Under the pieces are notes generated by a model. It ran no database searches. It was not told the DNA's origin and saw only the letters and a list, made by a program, of their open reading frames with translations. Positions 26,427 through 35,062 of a DNA stretch of 64,000 nucleotides are shown one piece after another (positions within the stretch are counted from its first letter, which is position 1; the number at the start of each line of letters is the position of its first letter). The DNA comes from CAJXMH01 sp040220135. GTDB lineage: Bacteria > Bacteroidota > Bacteroidia > Flavobacteriales_E > Vicingaceae. The position numbers and the translations under genes are program-made. Where the stretch lies: the NCBI GenBank assembly GCA_040220135.1, contig JAVJTT010000004.1, positions 5,802 through 69,801 on the forward strand, given 5' to 3'.

Positions 26427-27031
26427 AAATCTCATTGATCGGTGCAGGTGGTCATGCCAGATGTCTTCTTCCGCTTTTAAAGCAATTGAAAGTTGAAGCA
26501 GAAGGCATCTACGATGATAGCTATCAAGCCCATAGAAATGAGATAATTTTAGGAGTTCCTGTAAAAGGAAATATAGCAGAAGTTCCCAAGGGTACACAAG
26601 TCATTATTTCAAAAGGAAATTGCTTTGAATTAAAAGGGTTGAGCGAGCAGTTTTCTTCCCAACTAGATCAAAAGAATTTAATTCATGCTTCGGCAATAGT
26701 GGAGACAGAAAAAGTTGGAAAAGCCAATCAAATTTTGGCTTTAAGCTATCTTTCAGCTACAGCTGAAGTTGGGAATAGTAACATTATATACTCCCACAGT
26801 ACAATTGAACATGAGGTAGTTTTGGGCAATTACAACATTGTAACTGTAAATGTTAGTCTTTGTGGACGCGTAAAAATTGGTGACTCCTGCTTTTTTGGAG
26901 CTGGCTCTACCATTTTACCGGGAGTAGAAATTTGCGATAATGTAACAATTGGGGCTGGTGCTGTGGTTACTAAAACCATTACCGAAGCCGGAACCTATGT
27001 AGGCATACCAGCTAAAAAAATAAGCAAATGA
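26423..27031 (+). CDS. NeuD/PglD family sugar O- or N-acyltransferase
   Basis: A 202-residue protein with an N-terminal Rossmann-like domain (I-G-A-G-G-H-A-R near residue 6) and a left-handed beta-helix from about 95 onward, seen as hexapeptide repeats (I-I-Y-S-H-S-T-I-E-H, I-L-P-G-V-E-I, V-T-I-G-A-G-A-V-V) ending in G-I-P-A-K-K. This is the NeuD/PglD layout; such enzymes transfer acetyl from acetyl-CoA to a sugar amine or hydroxyl. The catalytic-type His lies in S-T-I-E-H. It overlaps both neighbours by 4 bases. It would either N-acetylate a precursor or O-acetylate the final sugar. Confidence 0.87.
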   Translation: MKISLIGAGGHARCLLPLLKQLKVEAEGIYDDSYQAHRNEIILGVPVKGNIAEVPKGTQVIISKGNCFELKGLSEQFSSQLDQKNLIHASAIVETEKVGKANQILALSYLSATAEVGNSNIIYSHSTIEHEVVLGNYNIVTVNVSLCGRVKIGDSCFFGAGSTILPGVEICDNVTIGAGAVVTKTITEAGTYVGIPAKKISK

Positions 27032-27882
27032 TCTATGTTTCTTCTGCTTGCGTAAGGAATAGCTCCATTGCTGAAAGTGTGGAAGAATTGGCAAAAGCCG
27101 GTTTTACCGCCATCGAACTATCTGGTGGAACCCAACCTTATGCTAAATTAGAGGATGACCTTTTGCGTTTGCAAGAAATGTACGGCTTAGCCTATCTCTG
27201 TCACAACTACTTCCCTCCTCCTCCCTCACCCTTCGTCTTGAATCTGGGTTCATTAGATCCTGAAGTGGAAGACTTAAGCATGCAGCATGCAAAAAAGGCC
27301 ATAGACCTTTCAAAAAAAATTGGGGCTAAAAAATATGGATTGCATGCAGCCTTTCTTTTTAATATTCCCTTGAAACAAATTGGGAAAGAGATCGAAAAGC
27401 AGAAACTTTTTGAGCGTGAAGCGGTGATTCAGAAATTCAACATGAATTTAGCAGAATTAAATGCATATGCGGGGAAAGACTTTTCTATTTACATAGAGAA
27501 TAATGTACTTTCTCAGGCAAATTTAAATTCCTTTGGAGAAGACCCCTTCCTTTTTACTCATGCTGAAAACCTGAGTGAATTGGACTTCCCGGAAAAGCCA
27601 AAAATAATTCTTGACCTGGCCCATTTAAAGGTAAGTTGTAGCAGTTTGAAGCTTAATTTTGAATCGCATTGCCAACAGCTTTTACAGTTAAGTGACTACA
27701 TTCACATTAGTGATAATGACGGTCTTTCTGATAGCAATGGTGAATTGAAAGCTGAAGGTGCCATTGCCCACCAATTGAAAAGTTTACCTTCATTGAAGCA
27801 ATATGATGTGAGTATAGAGGTTTACGATGGCATAGAGGCAGTGCAAAACACCTATCAACTTATAGAAAACTTGGTGAGATGA
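27028..27882 (+). CDS. sugar phosphate isomerase/epimerase-like TIM barrel (AP_endonuc_2 family)
   Basis: A 284-residue TIM barrel of the xylose-isomerase-like/AP endonuclease 2 superfamily: I-Y-V-S-S-A-C-V start, G-F-T-A-I-E-L-S-G-G, I-E-N-N-V, K-I-I-L-D-L-A-H-L-K and H-I-S-D-N-D with metal-ligand-type Glu, Asp and His at the expected strand ends. A P-P-P-P-S-P insertion follows an early H-N-Y-F segment. The family includes isomerases and epimerases of free or phosphorylated sugars and inosose dehydratases. In this operon it might take the epimerase step normally done by NeuC or PseG-type enzymes (inference). It overlaps both neighbours by 4 bases. Confidence 0.75.
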   Translation: MIYVSSACVRNSSIAESVEELAKAGFTAIELSGGTQPYAKLEDDLLRLQEMYGLAYLCHNYFPPPPSPFVLNLGSLDPEVEDLSMQHAKKAIDLSKKIGAKKYGLHAAFLFNIPLKQIGKEIEKQKLFEREAVIQKFNMNLAELNAYAGKDFSIYIENNVLSQANLNSFGEDPFLFTHAENLSELDFPEKPKIILDLAHLKVSCSSLKLNFESHCQQLLQLSDYIHISDNDGLSDSNGELKAEGAIAHQLKSLPSLKQYDVSIEVYDGIEAVQNTYQLIENLVR

Positions 27883-29279
27883 ACCAATCGAAATGTAAAT
27901 ACAATGTTCCCTTAAGGGAAGTTTTAGTTGCCGTAAATGAAAAGCCCGCTGGCACAGCCTTTATCGTTGATGAGAAGGATAAACTTTGCGGTATTTTTAC
28001 AGATGGAGATCTGAGAAGGCTACTCTTAAAAGGAAGAAATTTAGAGGACAAACTTTTAAAAGAAGACCTTGGAGCATTTGTTTACGCAGAAGAAGGAGAA
28101 TCAATAGAAGCCTTGATCAAGAAAACCAATAAGATCATCAAGATCATTCCGATCGTTAATCGAGAAGGACACTTGATCGACTATTTTCGAAACGAACACA
28201 AAACCCATTTTACCCCTATTGCAGAACCCAAACTAAAGAACAAAGAGTTTGAGTATCTCATGGATGCTTTTGCTTCTACTTGGATTTCTAGCAGAGGGAA
28301 GTACATTGATCAATTTGAAGAAAACTTTGCTCAATATATTGGGGTGAATCACGGCGTTGCCACCTCGAATGGAACGGTTGCCATCCACCTTGCCCTAAAA
28401 GCACTTAATATTGGGGAAGGAGATGAAGTCATTATCCCCGATATTACTTTTGCTGCAACCGCAAACGCTGTCTTATTAGCCAATGCAACCCCGGTCATTG
28501 TTGATGTAGAGGAGGAATACTGGACAATAGATCCTGCTGCCATAGAAGCTGCTATTGGTCCCAATACAAAAGCTATTATGCCGGTGCATGTTTACGGCCA
28601 AGCTTGCGATATGGGAGCCATCATGAAGCTTGCTCAAAAACATAATTTAAGAGTAATTGAAGACAGTGCCGAAGCTCATGGTGCTGAGTTTGAAGGACAG
28701 AAAGTTGGCAGCTTTGGCGACATTTCAACCTTTTCCTTCTTTGCCAATAAAATCATAACCACTGGTGAAGGGGGCATGTGTTTAACCAATAGCGCTGAAC
28801 TTGATGAGCGTATGCGTGTGTTACGCGACCACGGAATGAATAAGCAAAAACGCTATTGGCACGATGAAGTGGGCTTTAATTACCGCATGACTAACCTGCA
28901 AGCAGCCATTGGTTGTGCACAATTGGAAGAGATCGATAACATCATCAAAAGAAATAATGAGATCGAACAATCTTACATTGAAAAGCTAGATGATTTAAAG
29001 CTCTTTGACTGGCAGACCACCACAGAGAATCGAAAAAAGGTGGTTTGGTTAGTTGCGGCTTTAAGTCATAAAAAAGAAGCCATCAGCAAAGTCTTGCAAG
29101 CAAACAACATAGATGTAAGACCTTTTTTCTATCCTCTTACAGATATGCCGGTATTTGCCCCCTATGCGCATGGCGAAAATAAAATATCCAAAAAGCTTTC
29201 GGAAAGAGGTTTAAATCTACCCACTGTAGAGCAGGTCGATTTTGACAAAGTTTACGAGCTTTTAAAGACGATCAGCTAA
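27879..29279 (+). CDS. CBS-pair fused to DegT/DnrJ/EryC1 sugar aminotransferase
   Basis: A 466-residue fusion. Residues 1-108 form two CBS motifs (G-I-F-T-D-G-D-L-R-R in the first), a nucleotide-sensing module. Residues about 115-466 are a PLP-dependent sugar aminotransferase: S-N-G-T-V-A-I-H-L-A-L, E-D-S-A-E-A-H-G-A and the Schiff-base Lys K291 in F-A-N-K-I-I-T-T, followed by G-F-N-Y-R-M-T-N-L-Q-A-A. Relatives make 4-amino sugars such as the PseC, LegC and perosamine enzymes. CBS pairs in legionaminate loci are better known on nucleotidyltransferases such as PtmE, so this fusion is unusual. It begins in ATGA overlap with the TIM-barrel gene. Confidence 0.87.
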   Translation: MNQSKCKYNVPLREVLVAVNEKPAGTAFIVDEKDKLCGIFTDGDLRRLLLKGRNLEDKLLKEDLGAFVYAEEGESIEALIKKTNKIIKIIPIVNREGHLIDYFRNEHKTHFTPIAEPKLKNKEFEYLMDAFASTWISSRGKYIDQFEENFAQYIGVNHGVATSNGTVAIHLALKALNIGEGDEVIIPDITFAATANAVLLANATPVIVDVEEEYWTIDPAAIEAAIGPNTKAIMPVHVYGQACDMGAIMKLAQKHNLRVIEDSAEAHGAEFEGQKVGSFGDISTFSFFANKIITTGEGGMCLTNSAELDERMRVLRDHGMNKQKRYWHDEVGFNYRMTNLQAAIGCAQLEEIDNIIKRNNEIEQSYIEKLDDLKLFDWQTTTENRKKVVWLVAALSHKKEAISKVLQANNIDVRPFFYPLTDMPVFAPYAHGENKISKKLSERGLNLPTVEQVDFDKVYELLKTIS

Positions 29280-29282
29280 GCC

Positions 29283-30764
29283 ATGGGAATCATAAAAAGG
29301 CAAACCATTAAGACCTCGGTTGTCGCTTATTTTGGGGTTTTACTAGGTGCCGCCAATACCCTTTGGTTATACCCTAAATTTCTTACGCCAACGGAAATTG
29401 GTCTATTAAACATTCTTACGACGATTGCCTTAATTATTGCACCAATTGCACAATTAGGAGTAAATGGGGTAATCTTAAAGTATTACCCATTTGTAAAGTC
29501 TGATGAAAAGAAGAGAGCCTCCTTCATGTATCTCATTTTACTTATCCCCTTTTTCGGTTACCTCTTGGCCATGCTATTGCTCTTCATTTGCAGAAACCTA
29601 TTGATAGAGAACTTTCAAGATTCTCCTCTTTTAGTCGATTATCTATTTGTATTAGTGCCCTTTAGCTTTATTTTGGTTGGACGAAACATTGCCGATACCT
29701 TTTCACGGGCTCAATTTAGAATTGCCATGCCTAAGTTCTTTAAGGAGGTTATTTTACGATTGGTCACATTCATTGTGGTTATCCTCTACTCCTTGAACCA
29801 TATGGGGCTCGACTTTTTAGTGTACGGCTTCATCGGTGCATTTGGAATCAACCTGATCTTAATGCTATTCTACTTAAGGCAGCTATCTAGTATTAAATAC
29901 CTTTTTAGCTTAAAACCTTTGGGAAGGGAATTGATTCGCAATTCATTAATCTATGGTAGCTATATTATATTAAGTGGTTTTGCGGGCATGGTAATCACAA
30001 AAATTGACAGTTGGATGATTTCCTCAAAACTGGGATTGGCTGACAATGGAATCTTCACCATTGCTCTTTATATCGGTCTGGCCATCGAAATGCCGAAACG
30101 CTCATTGAATTTAATTTCCTTGCCGGTTATTAGCGATGCCATGAAGAAAAACGACATAAAAAGTGTAAAAGATCTCTATCAAAAGTCAGCTTTGATTCAA
30201 CTGATTATAGGAAGTTTAGTTTTGATCTGTGTATGGGTCAACATTGATGCACTATTCAGTTTAATACCCAATTCAGAAACTTACATTCAAGGGAAGTACG
30301 TTGTTTTATTTATTGGCTTGGCGGTTTTGTTCGACATGGCAACCGGGGTCAACAATGAAATTATCTTAATGTCTAACTTTTACCGTTGGAACCTCTTTAT
30401 CGTCTTTGGCCTGATTGGCATTGCCGTGCTCAATAACCTTATATTAATTCCTATATACGGTATTACGGGAGCTGCTATGGCTACCGCCATATCTATCTTT
30501 CTTTATAATGTAGCAAAATTTGCCGTAGTTTATAAATACCTTCACATTCAACCTTTTACCTTAAAAAATCTGTGGGCGTTATTATTAGCTTTGGCAACCT
30601 ACCTCATTGGGATAAGTTTACCTGATACGCCTTACCTCTGGCTTGATATCTTTTATCGCTGTGGTTTACTTTCAGTGCTTTATCTTGCGGTGCATTATCG
30701 ACTAAAATCTTCTCCCGATTTGGTAAAAGTAGTTGACCAAGTAATCGCCAAAGTTCGACCGTAA
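29283..30764 (+). CDS. Wzx-type oligosaccharide flippase
   Basis: A 493-residue polytopic protein with about 14 membrane helices, in the polysaccharide-exporter branch of the MOP superfamily: a basic start, G-V-L-L-G-A-A-N-T in helix one, a conserved L-Y-P-K-F-L-T-P-T-E-I-G-L-L-N loop, and I-T-K-I-D-S-W-M-I-S in the middle. It would move lipid-linked oligosaccharide across the inner membrane. It starts 3 bases after the aminotransferase and is the last gene of the operon; its stop is one base from the end of the convergent GT4 gene. Confidence 0.88.
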   Translation: MGIIKRQTIKTSVVAYFGVLLGAANTLWLYPKFLTPTEIGLLNILTTIALIIAPIAQLGVNGVILKYYPFVKSDEKKRASFMYLILLIPFFGYLLAMLLLFICRNLLIENFQDSPLLVDYLFVLVPFSFILVGRNIADTFSRAQFRIAMPKFFKEVILRLVTFIVVILYSLNHMGLDFLVYGFIGAFGINLILMLFYLRQLSSIKYLFSLKPLGRELIRNSLIYGSYIILSGFAGMVITKIDSWMISSKLGLADNGIFTIALYIGLAIEMPKRSLNLISLPVISDAMKKNDIKSVKDLYQKSALIQLIIGSLVLICVWVNIDALFSLIPNSETYIQGKYVVLFIGLAVLFDMATGVNNEIILMSNFYRWNLFIVFGLIGIAVLNNLILIPIYGITGAAMATAISIFLYNVAKFAVVYKYLHIQPFTLKNLWALLLALATYLIGISLPDTPYLWLDIFYRCGLLSVLYLAVHYRLKSSPDLVKVVDQVIAKVRP

Positions 30765-30765
30765 A

Positions 30766-32058
30766 TTAAGTAAGCGAATTTAAATGCTCTGCTAGGGCAG
30801 CGGTAGTTGCTCTTCTCGAAAACATTGAAATTCCATTGCGAGCTGGTAAAACTTCTCCGTTTTGATGTAGTTGAAAAGCTTCCCAAACAGCCTTTTTTAT
30901 TTCAGTCACATTTTCTTTTTCATAAAGGAAAAAAGAACCTGCCTGCTTGTCTTCTATGATTTGAGCAGAATCACCTTTATCGGGGCCAAATGCAAGAATA
31001 GGTCTTCGAGCAGCAAGGTATTCAAACAATTTTCCCGGTATATTCCCCTTTCCACTTTCAGAATTAAACAAAAGCAGCAGTAAAACTGAAGACTTTAAAT
31101 ACTCCTTTACAACTTCTTTATGTGACAGATAAGGGAAAACCTTTACTGCTTTCTTTAAATGGGTAAAGTTTTTAAGCTCTGCTAAATTTTCACTTGAAAT
31201 AGTGCCACCTAAATGAAGTTCAAACTTTTCCCGAAACGTCTGATTTTCTGCACACAAAGCCTCCAGAGCATTCCAAAGTGAAGATGGATTTCTCAAATGG
31301 TTAAGCAATCCAAAATGGGAAATCACAAATTGAGTGTATGGCTTTACTTCTTGTTCAAAATCTCGTTCATCATAGCCATTCGTAATTGCAATGCACTTTC
31401 TAGCTCCTAATCGTTCAAAGTCATTTGCCCAAACCTTGCTAGTTGTTATGCAAAGGTCTGCCATCTTTAACACCGACTTTTCGTAGCTTCTATATTTCTT
31501 CATTCTCAGTGGATGAATGTGGTAGCTTTTAAGCATGTCTAATTCAGTCCACGGGTCACGAAAATCAGCCACCCAAGGGATTTGAGGAAACTTCCTTTTT
31601 AGAGAGAGAGCAATCAAGTGCATGGAATGAGGGGTTCCCGTGCTAATGATGGCATCTATTTTATTTCGCTTTAAATAATCACTTAAAAAACGAACGGATG
31701 GTTTTCGCCAAAATATTTTGGGATCTGGAACAAACAAGTTTCCCCGAATCCAATTGGACCAATAACCACTTTTCCCTGATTCAACTAGCCCCGCCTTATT
31801 TCCTTTCTTTTGCTTCTTTCCAAAAACTAGCTGGTGTAATTTATAAGGCTCCCAAATGGGACGCTTGATTACTTCCACTTCCGGATTTACTTCTTGCAAC
31901 AAAGAGTCGTCTTGGATCTCAAAATCGGGATTCTCAGGAGTATATACAATCGGTTTCCAACCCTTTTCAGGAAGGTATTTTGTAAAATTTAACCATCGTT
32001 GCACACCAGAACCACCGCTTGGTGGCCAATAATAGGCAATGATTAAAACTCGCTTCAA
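30766..32058 (-). CDS. family 4-like glycosyltransferase
   Basis: A 430-residue GT-B protein. The N-terminal domain starts I-I-A-Y-Y-W-P-P-S-G-G-S-G-V-Q-R, the usual acceptor-side loop of GT4 enzymes, and includes W-V-A-D-F-R-D-P-W. The C-terminal nucleotide-sugar domain contains F-G-L-L-N-H-L-R-N-P and G-N-I-P-G-K-L-F-E-Y-L-A-A-R-R-P, the E-x(7)-E-like region. Donor and acceptor are unknown. It starts one base after the yfhO-like gene stop and is probably the last gene of the carB-DUF4834-yfhO unit, although its end abuts the glycan operon. Confidence 0.87.
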   Translation of the reverse strand: MKRVLIIAYYWPPSGGSGVQRWLNFTKYLPEKGWKPIVYTPENPDFEIQDDSLLQEVNPEVEVIKRPIWEPYKLHQLVFGKKQKKGNKAGLVESGKSGYWSNWIRGNLFVPDPKIFWRKPSVRFLSDYLKRNKIDAIISTGTPHSMHLIALSLKRKFPQIPWVADFRDPWTELDMLKSYHIHPLRMKKYRSYEKSVLKMADLCITTSKVWANDFERLGARKCIAITNGYDERDFEQEVKPYTQFVISHFGLLNHLRNPSSLWNALEALCAENQTFREKFELHLGGTISSENLAELKNFTHLKKAVKVFPYLSHKEVVKEYLKSSVLLLLLFNSESGKGNIPGKLFEYLAARRPILAFGPDKGDSAQIIEDKQAGSFFLYEKENVTEIKKAVWEAFQLHQNGEVLPARNGISMFSRRATTAALAEHLNSLT

Positions 32059-32059
32059 A

Positions 32060-34783
32060 CTAGTCCGCCTTTGGTGTTTTCAACTCTCTAAATCCAACAC
32101 CGACTAACATTAAGATTAAAATCAACGAGCTAGCCCAAGTGGCATATTGTCCTACTTCGTAACTACTCGGCTCAAATTTAAAGATCAGTTCTCCTTCTCC
32201 GGCAGGCAATTCCATTCCTCTAAGAATGTAATTCACCTTAAAATGAGGTACTTTTTCGCCATTTAAGTAGGCATTCCAACCCTTTTCATAATAGATTTCG
32301 GAGAAAACTGCCAATCGTTTTGAAGCAGCACTATATTGGTAAACAAGCTTATTAGGCAAGTACGATTTTAAGTTTATAAAGTCGCTAGGCGAAGTTTGAT
32401 AGTTTGGCGCAAGCTCAATTTCTTCATCAGCTCTAATCAGTGCAGTTTTTTCAGGATCCAATTTTTCAATTGATTTGATTTCTTCATTGGCATCTGCTAC
32501 CATTTTATAATCTTCAACAAACCAAGCATTTCCTAATCGGTATGGATTTTCAACCAAAGCCAAGCGGTTACCTTCTTGGGTTCTCATTGCCCCCATCACA
32601 TACTTGGCATTTAGCATATTTGTAGTATTCATTTGAGGCAACAACTGTCTTACAAGATCCTCACCACCTTGTTGAAAAGCTTGGCGCAATTGAAAGAACT
32701 CAATTCCTAGTTCAAAGTCAATAAGTTCTTGATACTTCTTCATTTTGGCCCCATGATAACCACCCAACGTTTTGTGGAAAAAGGCCGTTTGAGCATCCTC
32801 GTCTAATTTCTTATTCGTGTTTAATACACGATAATGGGTACCACGCATTAATTCCGTAAACTGAATCTTTTCAATTCGTGCAGGCGAGGGTCGGGGATTC
32901 TCCTGTTTTAAGGCTTGAACCTCTTCTTGAATAGCTTGAGCTATCTCAGGATGAGCTTTTAACTCTCGATTCAAAATTGTTTTATCAACAGGGTTGGCAG
33001 TATAGGGAATTTGACTGGTGACGGGCTTCTGATAAGCCTCGTAGCGATTTGAAGCCGTTGAAGACACCCCTTCTTTTTCTTTGTTATTCAGGTAATCTTT
33101 GTCTAGTGACCATAGATCAACAAAGATCAAGGCACCCAAGCCCAATAAAAACAACTTTTGATTTAGTTTTCCAATTAAGAAAAAGTAGAGTAAGGCAAAG
33201 GCCAGTAAAATGTATTGCAAGGAACGTACAACATCCGCCTGAAATACTTCTACTCGATAATCAACAATGCTATCAAAGCCACTGTAAAGCTGATTGGATG
33301 CTTGAGGGTTTTGTTTGAGTTGTTCGCTAAGGTGTGCTTTTTCATCAGAACTCAGAAAATCAAAAAATGTTTCGGGCGTCATCCAGAAAAGTAAAAGCAC
33401 AGCAATAAAGCCACCACCGGCAATGAGGAACTTTTTCTTTTGAGCTAATAATTTTTCTCTATCCTGAAATAGTTTCGCCACGAACAAAATACCGAGCAAA
33501 GGTAAAATGAGCTCCACGATAACCAAAATCATAGAAACTGCTCTAAACTTATTATACATGGGTACGTAATCAATAAAGAAATCAGTTAGCCCATTAAAGT
33601 TTTTTCCCCAGGCAAGCAACATAGCTAAAAAGGCAGCTACCCCAAGGCCTATTACAAGACGATCTTTCACAAAAAAGAAAGCCAAGAAGGCCAAGAAACA
33701 GACAATGGCGCCGGCATATACCGGACCGGAAGTAAAAGGTTGATTTCCCCAATAGGTATTGACAATAAACCTTTCATTCTGGTACTGTGAAACCATGAAA
33801 TTAAAAAACTGAGGGTCTTCTTTCTGCAACCTTTTTACATCATCTTCTTTTCCAAGAATAGCACCTGACTTCCCTCCTTTTGCGTTGGGAAGTAAAAGGG
33901 TGAAAGTTTCTTCAATTCCATAACTCCATCTGGTAATATAGTCTTTATCCAAACCGGTACTACGGATGTTCTCATTTGAACTACCATCAGGATTAATAGT
34001 CAGCTCAGAAGGGCTTCGGGTAGATGCCTTTGAATATTCATAAGTGGTGAGAATGTTACCCAAATTAGGAAGTACTCCTAAAACAACTGCGAGAATGACA
34101 AAGGCGGCTCGCTTAAAAAACTCAGCAGACTGACCGGCCTTCAGCTGAGCAACGAGTTCCACAATACCAACCACTAAAATCGGAAGAATTAAATAGTAGG
34201 TGATCTGAAGGTGATTGGCATAGAGCTCCAAGCCCATAAAAATGGTGGTTATCAATACCCCAATCCAGACCCTACCTCTTAAGATAGAAATTATTCCTCC
34301 TAAAACCGGAGCCATATAAGCAATGGCATAGGACTTAGAGGTATGTCCTGCTTCAATTATTACAATAAAGTAGGATGAAAATGCAAACGCAATAGCGCCA
34401 ATTAAGGCTATCCAAGGATTTATTCGAAGCGATAAAAGCAAGATGTAAAAGCCAATCATGTAAGCGATGAGCAAACCAATTGGATGCGGAAACCAAAGCT
34501 TAATTAAGTCTTGAAAGAAAGTAAGCACATTACCGGAATAGCGAACGGTAGAAACCTGATAAGCCGGCATGCCGCCAAACATATTTCCGATCCAAAGGGG
34601 TTCTTCGTCAAACTCTTCTTTGTGATCTTTGAGTTCTTGAGACATTCCTTTATGCTGTTTAATATCAGCCTGTTTCAATCGGTAGCCTTGAAGAATAGGG
34701 TAAAAATAAATAGCAGAGATTGCAACAAAAGCAATTAAAGCTGCTAAATGAGGAATCAGAGATTTAAAGTTTATTTTTTTCAT
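32060..34783 (-). CDS. YfhO family large membrane protein
   Basis: A 907-residue protein with about 12-14 membrane helices in its first 600 residues, a soluble periplasmic region, and a final helix. The N-terminal part (I-Y-F-Y-P-I-L-Q-G-Y, G-N-M-F-G-G-M-P-A-Y, A-F-S-S-Y-F-I-V-I-I-E-A-G-H-T) matches YfhO proteins, GT-C-fold-like proteins implicated in lipoteichoic-acid glycosylation in Firmicutes and uncharacterised in Bacteroidota. The C-terminal E-K-G-W-N-A-Y-L-N-G segment is also typical. The ATG at 34783 is one base past the upstream stop codon and preferred over an ATG at 34801 that overlaps the previous gene. Confidence 0.87.
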   Translation of the reverse strand: MKKINFKSLIPHLAALIAFVAISAIYFYPILQGYRLKQADIKQHKGMSQELKDHKEEFDEEPLWIGNMFGGMPAYQVSTVRYSGNVLTFFQDLIKLWFPHPIGLLIAYMIGFYILLLSLRINPWIALIGAIAFAFSSYFIVIIEAGHTSKSYAIAYMAPVLGGIISILRGRVWIGVLITTIFMGLELYANHLQITYYLILPILVVGIVELVAQLKAGQSAEFFKRAAFVILAVVLGVLPNLGNILTTYEYSKASTRSPSELTINPDGSSNENIRSTGLDKDYITRWSYGIEETFTLLLPNAKGGKSGAILGKEDDVKRLQKEDPQFFNFMVSQYQNERFIVNTYWGNQPFTSGPVYAGAIVCFLAFLAFFFVKDRLVIGLGVAAFLAMLLAWGKNFNGLTDFFIDYVPMYNKFRAVSMILVIVELILPLLGILFVAKLFQDREKLLAQKKKFLIAGGGFIAVLLLFWMTPETFFDFLSSDEKAHLSEQLKQNPQASNQLYSGFDSIVDYRVEVFQADVVRSLQYILLAFALLYFFLIGKLNQKLFLLGLGALIFVDLWSLDKDYLNNKEKEGVSSTASNRYEAYQKPVTSQIPYTANPVDKTILNRELKAHPEIAQAIQEEVQALKQENPRPSPARIEKIQFTELMRGTHYRVLNTNKKLDEDAQTAFFHKTLGGYHGAKMKKYQELIDFELGIEFFQLRQAFQQGGEDLVRQLLPQMNTTNMLNAKYVMGAMRTQEGNRLALVENPYRLGNAWFVEDYKMVADANEEIKSIEKLDPEKTALIRADEEIELAPNYQTSPSDFINLKSYLPNKLVYQYSAASKRLAVFSEIYYEKGWNAYLNGEKVPHFKVNYILRGMELPAGEGELIFKFEPSSYEVGQYATWASSLILILMLVGVGFRELKTPKAD

Positions 34784-34784
34784 A

Positions 34785-35060
34785 TTACTTGTCTTGCTCA
34801 TCTATTTCTTCATACTCCACATAATCACCTAAATGATTTTTCTCGTCCCTATTCTTTTGATTTGTTTTTATATGCACTTCTCCTTCTTGTCTATCTTGTT
34901 GTGACTGCGAATAAGCTGAATACTTATTTTGTTGCTTCTTGATAAAACGCTTTAATAAAAAAGGAATTAAAAAGCGAAAAATTAATCGCGCACCATAAAA
35001 GATAGCCAGCAAGATTACAATGGTTCTCAAAAAAGAGACTAACCCTGCTTCCTGTAACAT
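34785..35060 (-). CDS. DUF4834 family small membrane protein
   Basis: A 91-residue protein with one N-terminal membrane helix (about 8-35, I-V-I-L-L-A-I-F-Y-G-A-R-L-I-F-R-F-L) followed by a strongly charged cytoplasmic tail ending in Y-V-E-Y-E-E-I-D. This matches DUF4834, a short family found in Bacteroidota of unknown role. It starts 2 bases after the carB stop and ends next to the yfhO-like start, so the three are almost certainly one transcript. Confidence 0.78.
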   Translation of the reverse strand: MLQEAGLVSFLRTIVILLAIFYGARLIFRFLIPFLLKRFIKKQQNKYSAYSQSQQDRQEGEVHIKTNQKNRDEKNHLGDYVEYEEIDEQDK

Positions 35061-35062
35061 AA

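Noticed and set aside
28349..28564. Ala-rich - strand frame opposite the aminotransferase
   Set aside because: Antisense to conserved aminotransferase motifs.
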